Part shown: piece by piece, positions 45,012-57,469 of the stretch | Layout: every line of letters starts with the position of its first letter | Position numbering within the stretch: position 1 is the stretch's first letter | Assembly: GCA_037126765.1 (NCBI GenBank) | Contig: JBBCBC010000001.1 | Location: 20,230,622-20,294,621 of the forward strand | DNA length: 64,000 bases | From: Stenogyne calaminthoides | Taxonomy: Eukaryota; Streptophyta; Magnoliopsida; Lamiales; Lamiaceae | Reading direction: 5' to 3' | Position numbers and translations under genes: made by a program | The notes under the pieces: generated by a model | The model's database searches: none | What the model was told of the DNA's origin: nothing | The model's input: the letters and a program-made list of their open reading frames with translations, nothing else

Positions 45012-45680
45012 TCAAAGTAGATTGGCAACGGTCTTGACACCCATTCCTTCCACATGTCCCTCGAATGTACTCTGAGGCAGACCCTTTGTGAATGGATCTG
45101 CTAGGTTGTCTTCGAACACTATCTTTGTCACCTCTATGTCTCCTCTCTTAACGATTTCTCGTATAAGATGGTATTTTCTTTCTATGTGTTTGCTGGCCTT
45201 GTGGGCTCTCGGTTCCCTAGAATTTGCAACTGCTCCAGCGTTATCACGGTAAACCGTGATCGTGCTGGGTAAATCCGGAATGATGTCCAAGTTCACTAGG
45301 AAGTTCTTGAGCCAAACCGCTTCTTTCGCTGCTTCACAAGCAGCTACATATTCGGCTTCCATAGTAGAATCGGCGATGCATTTCTGCTTAATGCTTCTCC
45401 ATGTCATGGCTCCTCCCCCCATGCAAAACACACTACCCGAGGTTGACTTTCTGGAGTCTAAGTTTGATTGGAAATCCGAGTCCTTGTAATCGACGGGGAT
45501 TAGACTGTCTGACTGATAAACTAACATTCTGTCACGTGTCCTCTTCAGATACTTCAGAATGTTTTTAACTGCAGTCCAATGCTCTTTCCCGGGGTTGCTT
45601 TGATATCTAGCCACCATGCCTACGACAAAGCAGATATCCAGTCTTGTGCACAGCATTGCATACATGAGGCTTCCTGGCAA
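45012..45680 (-). pseudogene. Element B RNase H and RT C-terminal part
   Basis: Open for 222 codons: PGSLMYAMLCTRLDICFVVG plus MVARYQSNPG (the end of RVT_2), then the RNase H core IADSTMEAEYVAACEAAKEA with VWLKNFL and HIERKYHLIREIV. One Asp of the metal site is kept in YRDNAGAV, where the family usually has CDN. It continues to the LADPFTKGLP motif, the normal copia C-terminus, and stops 37 codons after LADPF. The least damaged part of B. Confidence 0.9.
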
Positions 45681-45849
45681 CCGGCATAAGAATGCCCTTC
45701 ATGTCATCTATTTCCTTTTTGTGTCTTGGACACATTTATTTGATAGATGGATTCCGCGGTCTAAAAGGCACAAAACCTTTCTTGAAATCTTGTATGCTGA
45801 ATCGCTTCAAAACGATATCTATATATGAAGCTTACGAGAGCCCGATCAT

Positions 45850-46480
45850 CATTTTCTTGCGATCTCGAGTGATCTTGATCCCTAGGATGTGACCGACTTC
45901 TCCTAAGTCCTTCATATCAAATTGTTTTGACAGCCATGCCCTTACGTCTGACAACATCTTTATATCGCTCCCAATGAGCGTAATCGTCATCTACGATAAT
46001 ACCAAGAATACCAAGGCGCCCACCACGCTTTATAAACACAACTTTCAAATTGTTTTTGATCAAAAGCCGTAGGATTTTATTACTTGATCAAAACATTGAT
46101 TCCAAGCACGGATATTTGCTTGACCGTAAATGGACTTATTTAGCTTGCAAACCAGATGCTCTTGGCCTTTTCCAATGAAGCCTTCGGGTTTTTGCATATA
46201 GATTTCCTCGTCAAGACTTCCGTTAAGGAAAGCTATCTTGACATCCATTTGCCAGATCTCAAAATGTAGGTCTTGCAGAATCGACAAGAGAATACGGATG
46301 GAGTTGAGCATGGCTGGCTTAAAAGGTTTCCTCATAGTCGATCCCTTCTTTTCCGAGTGTACCCTTTTTTGCCGAGTCTCGCTTTTAAAGTTTTCAACCT
46401 TTCCATCCCGGGTCCTTTTCTCTTGATACCCATTGTATCCAATGGGTTTTACCCCATTAAGTGGTTCACTAGCTCCCACA
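45850..46480 (-). pseudogene. Element B RT N-terminal part
   Basis: IWQMDVKIAFLNGSLDEEIY plus MQKPEGF (46195-46260) is the RVT_2 block around the first catalytic Asp. It is followed by LVCKLNKSIYGQ, where family members have KSIYGLKQA, so bases are missing there. The YVDD region near 45980-46000 is frame-shifted. Further upstream the consensus frames are lost. Confidence 0.8.
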
Positions 46481-49060
46481 CTTTATTGTGATCCATTGAA
46501 CCCATCTCGGCTTCCATTGCGGTTTGCCAAGATTTTGCATCCTTGTCTTGATCGCCTCGTTGTAGGACCATGGATCCGATTCTTCTCCCGAGATCAAGTC
46601 TCGAGGACTCTCCTATCCCCAAGAATCGCCGTTTTAACAACCCTCCCACTACAACGAGGTTTGTGTAGGTGACGCTTTGGTACTTTGTGTTGTACAAATG
46701 GCAACGGAGTTACCCCAAGTTCTTCTAAGGTAATCTCTTTCTGTGCTTTTTATCGTTCATATAGTCTTCTTCCAAAAATCTAAAGTGCGCATCGACATTT
46801 ACGACCTTTTGATCTTGAATACCATAGAACATGCATCCCTTTTCTCCTTCGGGTACCCTATAAACAACCTCCACGATCATATCGTAGGAACTTGATACTA
46901 TTTTCCTTATGATTCTCTCTGCTTGAGCCTTAAATTCTTTTTGAATTTATCAAAGGTCTCGATTTATGCTTCATTAGGAAACGCACCCATAGCTTGAGTA
47001 ATCATCGATAAACGAAATCTAAATGCTCATATAGCCACCTCTTGCTTTGATTTTCATTGACCACATACATCCGTGTGTGAACGATCTCCAACACTTTTTA
47101 GCTCTAAGCCCCTAGGCTCCAAATGTCCTCTCTAATCATCTTATCCTCTGTACATGATTCAAGAAATCGAAATGGTTCAATCACGGGGACTCCTAATGAA
47201 CCATCTTGGACCAACCTTCGATCCTCTTCGGGTTAATATGACCTAATCTTAAAGGTGCCAAAAGTGTCTCATTCACGTTGGTTTAACATTTTCTTTTATT
47301 ACTTGAAACAAAGAGATGTGTTATAGGATGCATTTTGTGAGTGATGCGGCACAGCTTAATAATATAGTAGATTGTTCCGTAAAGTTTCATGACGATAACC
47401 ACATCGTTACAAAAAAAAATAGTGACATTTTTATTAAAAACGCAATGTAATATCCATCGCCAAAACAGGTTTTGAAATGTAAATAAAGTTTTTTGTAAAA
47501 ATAGGAACATAAAGAACATCTCTTAAAATTAAACTCTTGTCTTCAAAAGAAGTGCCAAGACGCCTTCCATCGCTTCAAATGACACTCTTCGTGAAGATCG
47601 CTTTAAGATGATGAGGATCTATCTTCCACTAGGTTGTTAGGGTCCGCTGAACCCGAAGTAAACATGATTAGTGGGCCCCGTATCCATTACCAAACGAATG
47701 GGTAGTATACGCCGCTAAACACGCTTCAATAACTGGTGTGTGAGAATTACCTTTCTTTCCATTCTGGGGATTGGGATTGAACATATCGACTTCCATTGTC
47801 CTTTTGCACCGTAGTTGAAGCACTTTCCTTGACACCACCAACATTCCTCATCTTACCATTAAACGCGCAAAAACAGTTTGATTGTTTATGGCTTTTTGGT
47901 CCTTTTTCTTTCTTCTTGTCTTCCCTTGCCTAGAAGATGAAGATGAGACCATTCTTGCGTCAAAAGCTTGAGTTTGGTGCCCCATCAACATCTCCGCCGA
48001 GACTAAAGCTTGCAACAAATCAAATTTGCGAGGCCAAGATGCTCAAAACTTTTGGGGGAGAGTGAGTACCAAATCAACTGGGTCTCCGGATCATAATCGC
48101 ACCCGTAACCTCAAGTTTGTTCGGATGGGCCATCAATTTTGAGGGCTTAATCCTCTGGGGTTGCCCTCCACCATTCTTAGCGGCGACATCTCTCTCGAAA
48201 GTGATCCGACAGGCCCCGCTTTTGACTTCGTCGGTTAGCTCATCCGATTTTTGGTGTGTCAAGAATCCTCTTGTGCTTTTTGTGCGGTGAGACAATCATA
48301 ACTTTTCATTTTCAATCAATATAGTTTCTATACAATTCTATTGACTTTAAGTATATTAACATGGATTAAAAAGGTTGCGACATGATGATACCGAAAATAA
48401 ACATACATTTTGTGTCAATATCCCATCAACGCAAAATTATCACATAATTTGATCACATGATTCATATTGAAATCTCAAAAAATATGAACATGCATCACCC
48501 AACATCTCAAAACATCTTTAAATGAGCCTCTTGGGAGGGTCATCATTTAAATCACATTCAAGGTGTTACAAAACAAGATCGCCATATAAACCTTTAATTA
48601 ATGAAAATTAATAGTGGGTCCCCACTTACGACAATACAAAATTAGCAAAACTTCTGGGGAAGTATATGCATATCAATTTTGTACCTAAGTAATAACCATG
48701 ATTAAATACGTAATTACTACTTACGTTTTGATCGAGCTTTTGGGAGGTCATCGCCGCCACTAATAATAATTCACAATCATCATTTTGAGAATTTATTCAT
48801 GTGAAAGCTTTTTTTGGTCGTCCTTGCAAATTTCTCCAAAAGATTTCACAAATAAATAAATCATGGAGGTAAAATTAATTTGATTCAAAACCAAATTAAT
48901 TGTTTAAAAACATACTTAGTAATTTTTGAATTTGAGATTTTTCATTGAGCAATTCTCATGCAAACACATTAAAAAAAATTAAATAAAGCATAAGAAAATA
49001 TAACAATAAATCAAGCAAAAACAGAAAAATAAACATATTGAGCACATATTATCCAACCCG
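46480..49060 (-). pseudogene. Element B degraded gag / integrase region
   Basis: Only scraps are readable in shifting frames: a VWELVNHLMG-type end of the integrase/RT linker near 46450-46490 and Lys/Arg-rich gag-like pieces near 47900-48300. The sequence is full of one-base shifts. Position between RT and the PBS is the main reason to call it gag-integrase. Confidence 0.5.
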
Positions 49061-49830
49061 TCATGGTTTGATTTTTTTTGATTTTTGAAGAAACGCCGCC
49101 TTTGAATTTATCCCACTCGTTCGCCTCGAAAAAATTCGCCTCGAATCGCCATGCCAAGAGGCTCATGAAGTCGGGATGCACGCCGTTCCCGGTGACCCTT
49201 AACGACCGCACTTGCGTGCACCTAAAGCGCAGCTGCGGTATCGTCTGACGGCTCGGTAGCCTCGGCAGTGGGTGGTCGGAAACCCGTCGGCACGCACATC
49301 CACCCGCCGCTTGCCCTCGTCTCGTCGCCTTTGCTTTTCGTCACAAGACGGTGTGCCCGGCGCGCCCTTATCACTGGCCAAGATCTGTCGCTTCGGCCCC
49401 GGGATGCTGGTAATCTCGCACGCCAATGTGCTGGCGGCGCCACATCGCAAGGCTTTTCTCTTGACATCGCTTTCACAAGAATGCGCGTCGCTGCGTCTGC
49501 GATTAAGGTCTGTTTAACTCGCTTCGCTTCGTCTTCGATTCGAAGTTCTGATTTATTTAACGAAAAAAATAAATACACCTTAAATCTAGGGACTAGTCTA
49601 TTACATTGAACAAATCAAATAACCTAATCTACTCGTGGATTTTCTCACGAGAAAAAATAAATTCGAACGAGTCGAATTAAAACCATTAATATGCATGAAA
49701 ATTAAAACACATTAAATACTATGATAATTGATCCGCAAAAAATCTAGCAATTCTACTATCCAATTTTCAATAAAATTTAATGGCCAAATATAATTTAAAT
49801 AACAATTTAAATGCAGAGCTTCCTAAACCG
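49060..49830 (-). other. GC-rich leader of element B
   Basis: 49070-49530 is far more GC-rich than anything near it and open in several frames on both strands, e.g. a 118-codon minus-strand stretch (49222-49578) rich in Arg/Ala. It lies between the PBS and gag, where a 5' leader is expected. Whether it is element-encoded or a captured host fragment is unknown; no domain recognised. Confidence 0.45.
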
Positions 49831-49843
49831 AGGCTCGATACCA
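49831..49843 (-). other. Primer binding site of element B
   Basis: Minus strand TGGTATCGAGCCT, two or three bases from the LTR end. Close to the iMet-type TGGTATCAGAGC but with CGAGCC, so the exact tRNA is uncertain. Confidence 0.7.
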
Positions 49844-49845
49844 TT

Positions 49846-51576
49846 TATTGGGAAATTAGGGGTGCCCGGATCTATTCGAGATGAATTTAAATACATATTT
49901 AAATTAATCAATTAATTACTAACATGCATTAATCTTAAATCAATTCAACATAATAATTAAACAAGCAAATAAGCAATATACGACATCGTAATCCGTAAAC
50001 TCCTAAGCAAAAGAATCTAGGAATTACGAGATTACTTACCTCTTTGTAGAGACAACTGCTGAGACGATGGATCCACTCAAAGTGTCTTCTCAAATATGTC
50101 TCCACGTCCACGAACGTAATCTGGTGGGAGGATTCTCAATTAACGATTTTAATTTAAAGGAGAAATATAAAATATTTTGCCAATTACATTTGTGGATTTC
50201 TAATTTTTTCCAACACATTTGAATTGCATTGGATGAAAAATTCATCCCCTATTTATAGGACTAGGGTTGGACGGAAATTTTAGCCTTGTTGGGCTATTGA
50301 GATATTTCGTTTTTTTTCCTCAAGATACATTCTTGAATATATTCAATATATTCTATTTCCAAAAATATCTCCCAACAAAATCTTCTCCTCCTCCTTATAC
50401 TATAAAATTTTTGAAAATCTCATTATGTGTAGGAAGGAATAAGATCTTTTTCCTTTCTTGAATTTATGGGATAAACTTGTATCTCAAGAATACTTATTCC
50501 ATAAGATCTTTCCAAGAAAATCAAGAAAAAACTTTTTTCTTTCCTACTCATATTTTCGAAAAATTACATGAAAAATTAAGCAATAATATTTTCTTCTCCT
50601 TTTCATTAATTGGACTTTAATTTGGGCTATTTTGAGGGACCTTTGGAGAATTAAAGATTGGACCTCAATGGACTATGAAACTTTAATATTTAGCCAAAAT
50701 ATTATTCAAGCCCATTAATATTAATTTATTCCACTATAAAATTAATATTGAACTATTCATCTTAACTTCACATTACGACTTCACAATAATATGTCTATAA
50801 AATTATTTATTTATGGTTTAAGATTATCTTAGTTCATTAATTAATTAATCCAATCGAATGCACTTTATATTAATTAATATATTTGTCTTTGGAGTAAAGA
50901 CAGCTCAACATTATTATCCATACCGAAAATAAATTTCCACTTGCAAGATTTGGTATAATAAAGATTCTGAGCCCACCAAGAGGACAAATCAAGCAAGACG
51001 TGCTTGCACACGATTCTCCGTCAGATAAATCTTAAGAATCGCCGTGTAATCAATAATATTGCCCAAGATATAAGGTATCGAATCACATTGATTCTCTTCC
51101 CATCATAAGTCAAAGCAATAGTTATTAATTTCACGATTCTATTTAAGGAACGGAGATTAAGAAATAACGAACCACCGAGGTCTAATTCTTGTATATTCAA
51201 TCTTAGAAGAATTTATCCTCCCAGTAGGTCCTATTCAAATAAAAGATCATAATGCACTCTCAGTAATCTCTTGGTCAAGACAAATCAATATGAGTCTTAC
51301 ACTTCAACCTTTCATGATGGATTGTTCATTTCCATCTGGGTTGTGAATTTGTACTTAATCACGAGAGACTGTTAATTTGATCTTCTGTGATCTAGTATCA
51401 CCAAATTAACTTCAACGAAATAATGTACTCTCTTTATCGAACATATTTATAATAAATATATATAACATTCATTCATATTTAGTGCAACACCGATAAATAA
51501 TTTATTTCAGTAAATAAACAAGAAATTCAGTTTGGTTATACAAAGTAAAAGCATACTTTTCAGTATAACCCCAACA
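49846..51576 (-). repeat. 5' LTR of element B (1,731 bp)
   Basis: Partner of 43167-44895. On the plus strand it begins TATTGGGAAATTAGGGGTGC (G to A in the second base) and ends CCCCAACA. Confidence 0.93.
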
Positions 51577-51953
51577 AGTGTGAGGGTCGTTGTTATTCTA
51601 TTTGTACTGGTCGAGGGAATACAATCTCTCCCATCAGTATTGATTTTATCTTATTAGATCAAGTTTTTAAGTTGAATAAGATCACTAGTTACTTGATTGA
51701 ATAGATTGATTTTTTGGTGTGTGGTTTTTCACTACACCTTTTAGGATCTTGTAAGAGATTCGTGTGTATCGCACTACTTGTTATAGTGATGTTTTTAACC
51801 ATGAGGTTCGCGTAGTCTGAATTACAGACTATACAAAATTTTGAAATCTTTGCACTGCGTTTTTTTTTATACTTCATTGTCATATGTTGTTTTACATGTT
51901 GCATAACATTTTTCAAACAACACTCAAAAATACACGTGACACACGGCTTGTCA
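51577..51953 (+). repeat. 3' LTR of element A, right part
   Basis: Continues from AGTGTGAGGGTCGTTGTTAT and parallels 31846-32218 of the 5' LTR to the final TGTCA. Followed by an (AT)n run. Confidence 0.92.
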
Positions 51954-53370
51954 ATATATATATATATATTTATAATTATATTTTTAATATAGTCTACCCG
52001 GCCTGCGCCCCATAGCGGGTCACCCCACTTAGTTCAGATAACTGGATGGGTCAAATACCAATAAAATGAACTATTGTTATTGAATCAATAACTTTATGTA
52101 TTGTATCGAAAGTTTTGATATATCGAAAAAGTTAATAGTACTTTCTATAATTTTAATTTTATTGATTTTTTGGACGTTAGGTTTATCGTGAACTCAATAA
52201 TATATTTTAAAAATTTACAACTTATTGCATTAAAATTTTTGACTTATTACACTGAAACTTGTGTTCGTAAAATATAATTACATATTTTAATATAATAAAT
52301 TTTAAAATACGCTGTAAAGTGCATAATACACTTTTGCACACAAAAACTAACCTTCAATAAAAGCACCATATTGTCATATTGAAATTCCATTTTTTTCTCC
52401 ACCCACCCACACCTACACACATATAGCATTTTATGGTAAAAAGAAAAACTGCGGAGATCTGTTTTTACTTTTCATGACATAAACAAAACACACAATCACA
52501 CTTGGATTGTGACGCTTCGCTATTTTCCTTTCGTGAATAGCATTTTTTTTTTTTTAAACAGAATGATTAACATCTTAATAATGAGGTGCGATAACTCGAT
52601 AATTATAATGAAGAGACATGTGATTCAATACGAAAAATATTTGATTAAATTTTTCCTCGCAAAAGGATAAGTTTGCTAACTTTCTTCATAAGTTGAATAT
52701 TAATTTATTTAAAAAATGTAAAAAATCGTGTTTGAATGTTGCCATCCGTTTAATTTAACATATTGGACTCATGATTAGTAATTTTGTACGGATCACCGAT
52801 CACACTGGTCGGTTTTTTGGCTTTTCTTTTGGACAGTTAAAAAATATATTGCATTATGGAGGTAGGGGCCTAGGAGTAACTCAACCAACTTTAAATTTCC
52901 ATTGAAACTCTCCATTTAAAATTCGCTTCACAATATAAAATTAATTGATATTATTATTTTTATAAATTAATATATATATTATTTAATATTATGATATAAA
53001 ATTAATTTATAAGAATAATTGTATAAATTGATAAGTGTTATAGTATTAATTTATAAATAAATATAATAATATAAAATTTTTGTACTATGAACAAGTTTCA
53101 CGGTAAACTCATTCATTACATACGTAAGGTAACTTTAATATCCATTTAAATACGAATTAAATATTTAGCAACCAACTTGATGTAAAATATAAGTGGTGAC
53201 AATTTTGACACAAGTAGCACGGTTTATTTAATAACCGTAAAATATTAACTACACGCACAAAAATGCAGCATGTTATTATATGCGTAAATAAATTATATAA
53301 GCACGCACAGGACAACGTGATGCGGAAAAAAGGCGAATCAATGATAGTGGTCCCCACCTCCAACCGGTTC
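51954..53370. other. AT-rich intergenic DNA upstream of SDS
   Basis: Starts with an AT microsatellite. No gene recognised. 52215-52345 contains TTATTGCATTAAAA and TTATTACACTGAAAC units reminiscent of the TTGCAC repeat family. The last 100 bp hold the SDS promoter. Confidence 0.4.
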
Positions 53371-53371
53371 G

Positions 53372-53381
53372 TATAAATACG
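53372..53381 (+). promoter_or_regulatory. TATA box of SDS
   Basis: GTATAAATAC, about 145 bp before the ATG at 53523, followed by a C/T- and CACAC-rich leader. A typical plant spacing. Confidence 0.6.
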
Positions 53382-53522
53382 TTTCCGCCTCTCAACGTTC
53401 CTCAACCGTCTCCATATTTCGCACGCACAAACACACACACGCGCGAAAAAAAATCTCTGCACCAATCCAGCTTTCTCATTCGAATCACGCAGCACACACT
53501 TAAACCGCGGTCGTGCGCAGAA

Positions 53523-56500
53523 ATGAAGCGTAAGCTCAAAGCGCAAGTTACTGAACAAGTCGAAGAATCGTCGATCGAAGCGCAGTCACTCCGCTTCATC
53601 AGGAAGCAGCTCCGTTCGAGCCTCTCTCGCCGCCGCAGACTTCATATATCTCCGATCGTTAAAGTTTCAGGTGCGGATTCGCATTTGACTGCGGCAGTGA
53701 GTGAAGTGTCGTGTGACTCGAGTATCTCGTCGGTGAACAATCGGAATCCGCCGGATCGGAGTACGTTTGGGAGAGTGGTTACTAGGACGTATTATAGGAG
53801 GAATTTTAAAAATGAGAAGAGGAATTGTGATGAAGTGGTGGAGGTTTCGATAATTCGTGCGTGGAATCGTGCTCGCGAGTGAACAGAGGCTTAGGCGTGA
53901 AATCGCAGAATGTGGAGGAATTTGAAGTTGAAGGAGGAGATGTTACCAAATCTGAAGTTTCTAGCGCGTCGCTGTTCTCGTTTACTGTGAACGACGAGAG
54001 GAAAGTGGAGGAGAATGAGATTTCTGTTAGAAATGCTCAAAATGTGGAGGTGATCGAGGTTACTGGCGTCAATGAGCTTTCCAGCGAAGAAATTTACGGA
54101 TTCCGAAGCTGAAAAAGGATAATTATGCTGAAAAAACAACGACGTACCAATTCATTCTGCAGAGAAAACATCCAAAATTATAGCAATCGAGTCTGATTGT
54201 GAGGAGCTGCAATTTCCAAAGCCCGGAGGATTCGACTTTGATTTAGCTTGCTCGGAGCAGTTCTCAAACGGCGGCGTTAGTAATGGTGGTGAGGTAGAAT
54301 GCGAAGAAGTAGAGGAGCATAACTCCTCGTCATCGGGGATTTTACATATAGTTTCCGATTCGGAATTTGAAAGTTCAGACTATACGCCGTCGTTTTGGAG
54401 TTTTGTTTCTGGAAGTCAGTTTTCGAGAGATCGATCGGAGATGAGAGTTCTTCGCCTACCTTTGAACTGTTCAGGCAATTTCAACAGGAATTCTGCAGAT
54501 CGACCGTTGTCTTGAAAGACTACGATGATCACAAATCTATTGACATAAATGTGAGTTTCGAAGAATTCTCTTCATATAAAATCCGGTGATTATAGATAAT
54601 TGTATTTTAAATTTGGTAAATCTGTTAACGAATCTGTATATTTATGTGATGTTATGCTATCTGTATCAGTTATATACTATAGAAATACTTTTAAATGCAT
54701 ATGCGCTTGTGACTTCGCTTATTTGTGAGTGATTATTTATTGTTGGATTTTGTATAATTGTATTTATGATTAGCTATATAAGGTTTAAGAACATTTATAA
54801 ACATGCAAATCTTTCAAGAAAATTGGTCTTTCCGCTTACTTAATTAATCTGAAATTTTGTGACAATTGTTTGTGGATTAGGAACTGGAAAAAATGGAACT
54901 AGAAGATGAAGATGAGGAGAGCTTCAGGATGATGAGGAAAAGAGAGAGAAGGCAAGAGTATATGCATGACTATGCAGAGGAATACTGTAATAAGACTGCC
55001 TATGGAGAACTTGTCATTCAGCAACGCTTATGTATGGTTCACTGGATAATTGAGGTCAGGGCAGATTAATTCTGGCTTTTTCTTTTGAATTCATTTTCTT
55101 TATCTTATTTTTAAGTTTTAAATTACTAGAGATATCGTCATTTTGGAATTTGTTATGAACGAGGATCGGAGTTTCTGTGCATGCTGTTTCTGATTATAAT
55201 AGCAGTGGTGTGAGTTTTCTGTTTATGATAGCATCATAAAATGTCTATATAAGTACTAGCTGAAGCTGTACTACTTAATGAGTTCCACATAGATGCTTAA
55301 TAATTGATTAACAATGAGCAAGAGTGTGCATGTTGATATACTGACTGCTTGCAAATCATGAAACACATTGACTTAGAAACTTATTTTTTATAAAGAACAA
55401 TAAATAAGATGAAACAATGAATACTAATATTTTCGGACTAAGAAATGTTTGTGAAAGTTGTCCTCTTGTCTGATAGAAGGGTATACCTGATCATACTCCC
55501 AGTTGTACTGTTTATAATGCAAAAAACAGGTTAATTGTAGATTAAATATTTCATCCTGAGATCTAAATTCTAATCATGCAGCATACTACCAACAAGAAGC
55601 TTCAGAAGGAAACCATGTTTTTAGGAGTTAATCTTCTCGACAGATTTTTTGAGCAAGGGATACTTCAAAAATGTGAGAAATCTTCAGATTGCTGGCATTG
55701 CTTGCCTCACTCTAGCCACCAGGATCGAAGAAAATCAACCCTACAACTGGTAAAGAATAACTGTTTTTCACATAGATGCGTGGCCCTCTGGTGTAATCAT
55801 TTTTAATTGATGCATCCTTGAAGATGCCCTTGCATGTTATGTCAATCAGTGAATTGTTAAAGCAGCAATAACATTAATCAGAAGATGGCTGTTGAATGAT
55901 GAAACAATTGTGGTACATTTAGTAAAAATTCCATAGACTAAAACATCTCATCAGATAAGTGCAGATGTACAATTTCATTTCGCTTCTATTAATTATTTGC
56001 TGATATGGTTGTCTAAATTTTCTTATTGTGGTAAAATGGACATGTGCCAAGTTTTATGAATTACATGGCTAAAACATCAAGACATATTTCTCAGATTGGC
56101 TGTCCTTCACTGCCTTTCAATGTGTATACTCTAAGAGATGGTGTTTCTTTTGGTGTTGCTCTTTTGGTGTTTAGTAAAAATTACATGTTCAAAACAGAAC
56201 CTTAACTGAGTTTAATAAGGATTTTACATCAACGGAGATTCTGGGATCTAAGTGCTAGATATGATAACATACATTGCATGATGTATTAATTTAATCTAGT
56301 CTCAGATTTAGATATATTGTATAATCAAGTAATTCTAACTCAATATCTATATCAGTGTACGGATAAAGGCTTTTCACGTGGGAAGCACCATATATACCCG
56401 GTATGAAGTGGTGGCTATGGAGTGGCTGGTGCAGGAAGTCCTGAACTTCCAATGTTTCCTTCCCACTTTGTATAACTTCCTGTGGTAAGTAATTCATTTC

Positions 56501-57110
56501 AATTGTAAGTGTAGAACCTTTTATTCCCCTCTTATAAAATCTAATTTTAGAAGCAGATGAGACTATTTTCCTCCTTTTTTTTCCGTATTAAAGCAGTTGT
56601 GAATATGGACAGGTTCTACCTAAAAGCTGCAAGGGCCGACGAGAATGTGGAGAAAACCGCGAAATACCTAGCTCTAGTCACACTGATAGGCCATCAGCAG
56701 CTTGCTTTTGGCCATCAACTGTTGCATCTGCCCTTGTTATCCTTGCTTTAATGGCAAATGATCAAGATGCATCCTGCAACCTGGTCACTGGGGTAGGCTT
56801 TTACAGATTAGTCTTGAATTTTTTTCGTGAATATTATTCCAAAGGAATGCATTGAATTTCTGTGGTTATGTTGATAGCATTTCGAGTTTGTTATAAACTC
56901 ATACATTGACAATGCAGATTAATGCAAGATTCAAGGATAAAGATTTACCTGAATGCATTAAGGTATTAACGTTACATAATTCTCATACTTTGTTTTTTAA
57001 GCTAAATTGCTTTATCTATCTGCAGTTGTTCATTTCAACATAGCTAAGATTTTTATTTCACTGTTTATTCTGTTCAACAGAGCATGAAATGGTTGGTGAA
57101 GTACTCATGA
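53523..57110 (+). CDS. SDS: Meiosis-specific cyclin SDS (SOLO DANCERS), seven exons, frame broken by homopolymer indels
   Basis: In Arabidopsis SDS is a nuclear cyclin needed for meiotic synapsis and crossover formation. Exons: 53523-54550, 54881-55054, 55582-55749, 56356-56484, 56613-56792, 56918-56962, 57081-57110, all with GT/AG borders. N-terminus: basic, then acidic with SDYTPSFWSFVSGSQF. Cyclin box: AEEYCNKTAYGELVIQQRLC plus MVHWIIE, then ETMFLGVNLLDRF, IACLTLATRIEEN, EVVAMEWLVQEVLNFQCFLP, FYLKAARAD, FWPSTVASALVILA, and ends CIKSMKWLVKYS. Frame changes occur near 53848, 54090, 54117, 54131, 54420, 55670 and 56703, each a one-base change in a run of G, A or T. No substitution stop and no lost splice site was seen. 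Converges on the BPA1-like gene. Confidence 0.92.
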
Positions 57111-57469
57111 AGAAATGTTGAAGGCCAATAAGGTAAATCAGTTTCATTATTTTTCTGTAAATCAATTGCCATAAATAAATCTATAGAAGACTCTTTAAGC
57201 ATGGTTATATCAGAAACACATTCTTTAAGTAAAAAGCATGAACTGGATGGAAATTTTTTTCCTTTTGTTCTGCTAATCACATTACACCCCAATAATATAA
57301 TCTTTTAAATGTCGATGTTTTTTTGGGAGCTAACCAGTGATCATAAAGTGGGAAATGAAAACTGTGTTAGAAGTGAAGTAAAATATTTGACCTTATATTG
57401 ATGAATGAACATGTATAGATATGAGCACAAGTCAAATTGGAGATTATTTATTGAGCATTTACAAACTCG

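Larger units (their letters stand above)
43167..51576 (-). mobile_element. Element B: complete Ty1/copia retrotransposon nested in the 3' LTR of A
   Basis: TSD AGTGT at 43162-43166 and 51577-51581; ends TGTTGGG / CCCAACA. LTRs 43167-44895 and 49846-51576. Minus orientation is shown by the PPT (reversed TAAGTGGGAGAT at 44896-44907), the PBS (reversed TGGTATCGAGCCT at 49831-49843) and RT/RNase H on the minus strand. Coding capacity is heavily eroded, especially gag and integrase. Element C is a solo LTR of the same wider family. Confidence 0.94.
31441..51953 (+). mobile_element. Element A: Sirevirus-like Ty1/copia retrotransposon, with nested insertions
   Basis: LTRs begin TGTTGATGTTGCACGG and end in TGTCA; near-TSD ATACA (31436-31440) / ATATA (51954-51958). 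Order: 5' LTR, iMet PBS, extended gag with a CCHC knuckle, coiled-coil and a second degenerate knuckle, protease, integrase, RT, RNase H, about 1 kb spacer, a long third ORF, PPT, 3' LTR. Extra gag length and an env-like ORF downstream of pol are features of the Sirevirus/SIRE lineage. A solo LTR (33024-34856) sits in gag and a complete copia element (43167-51576) sits in the 3' LTR. All reading frames carry stops or shifts, so the element is dead. Confidence 0.92.

Noticed and set aside
31441..51953. Endogenous virus
   Set aside because: All enzymatic motifs are Ty1/copia in order protease-integrase-RT-RNase H; the third ORF shows no signal peptide or membrane anchor, so this is a retrotransposon stack, not a pararetrovirus.
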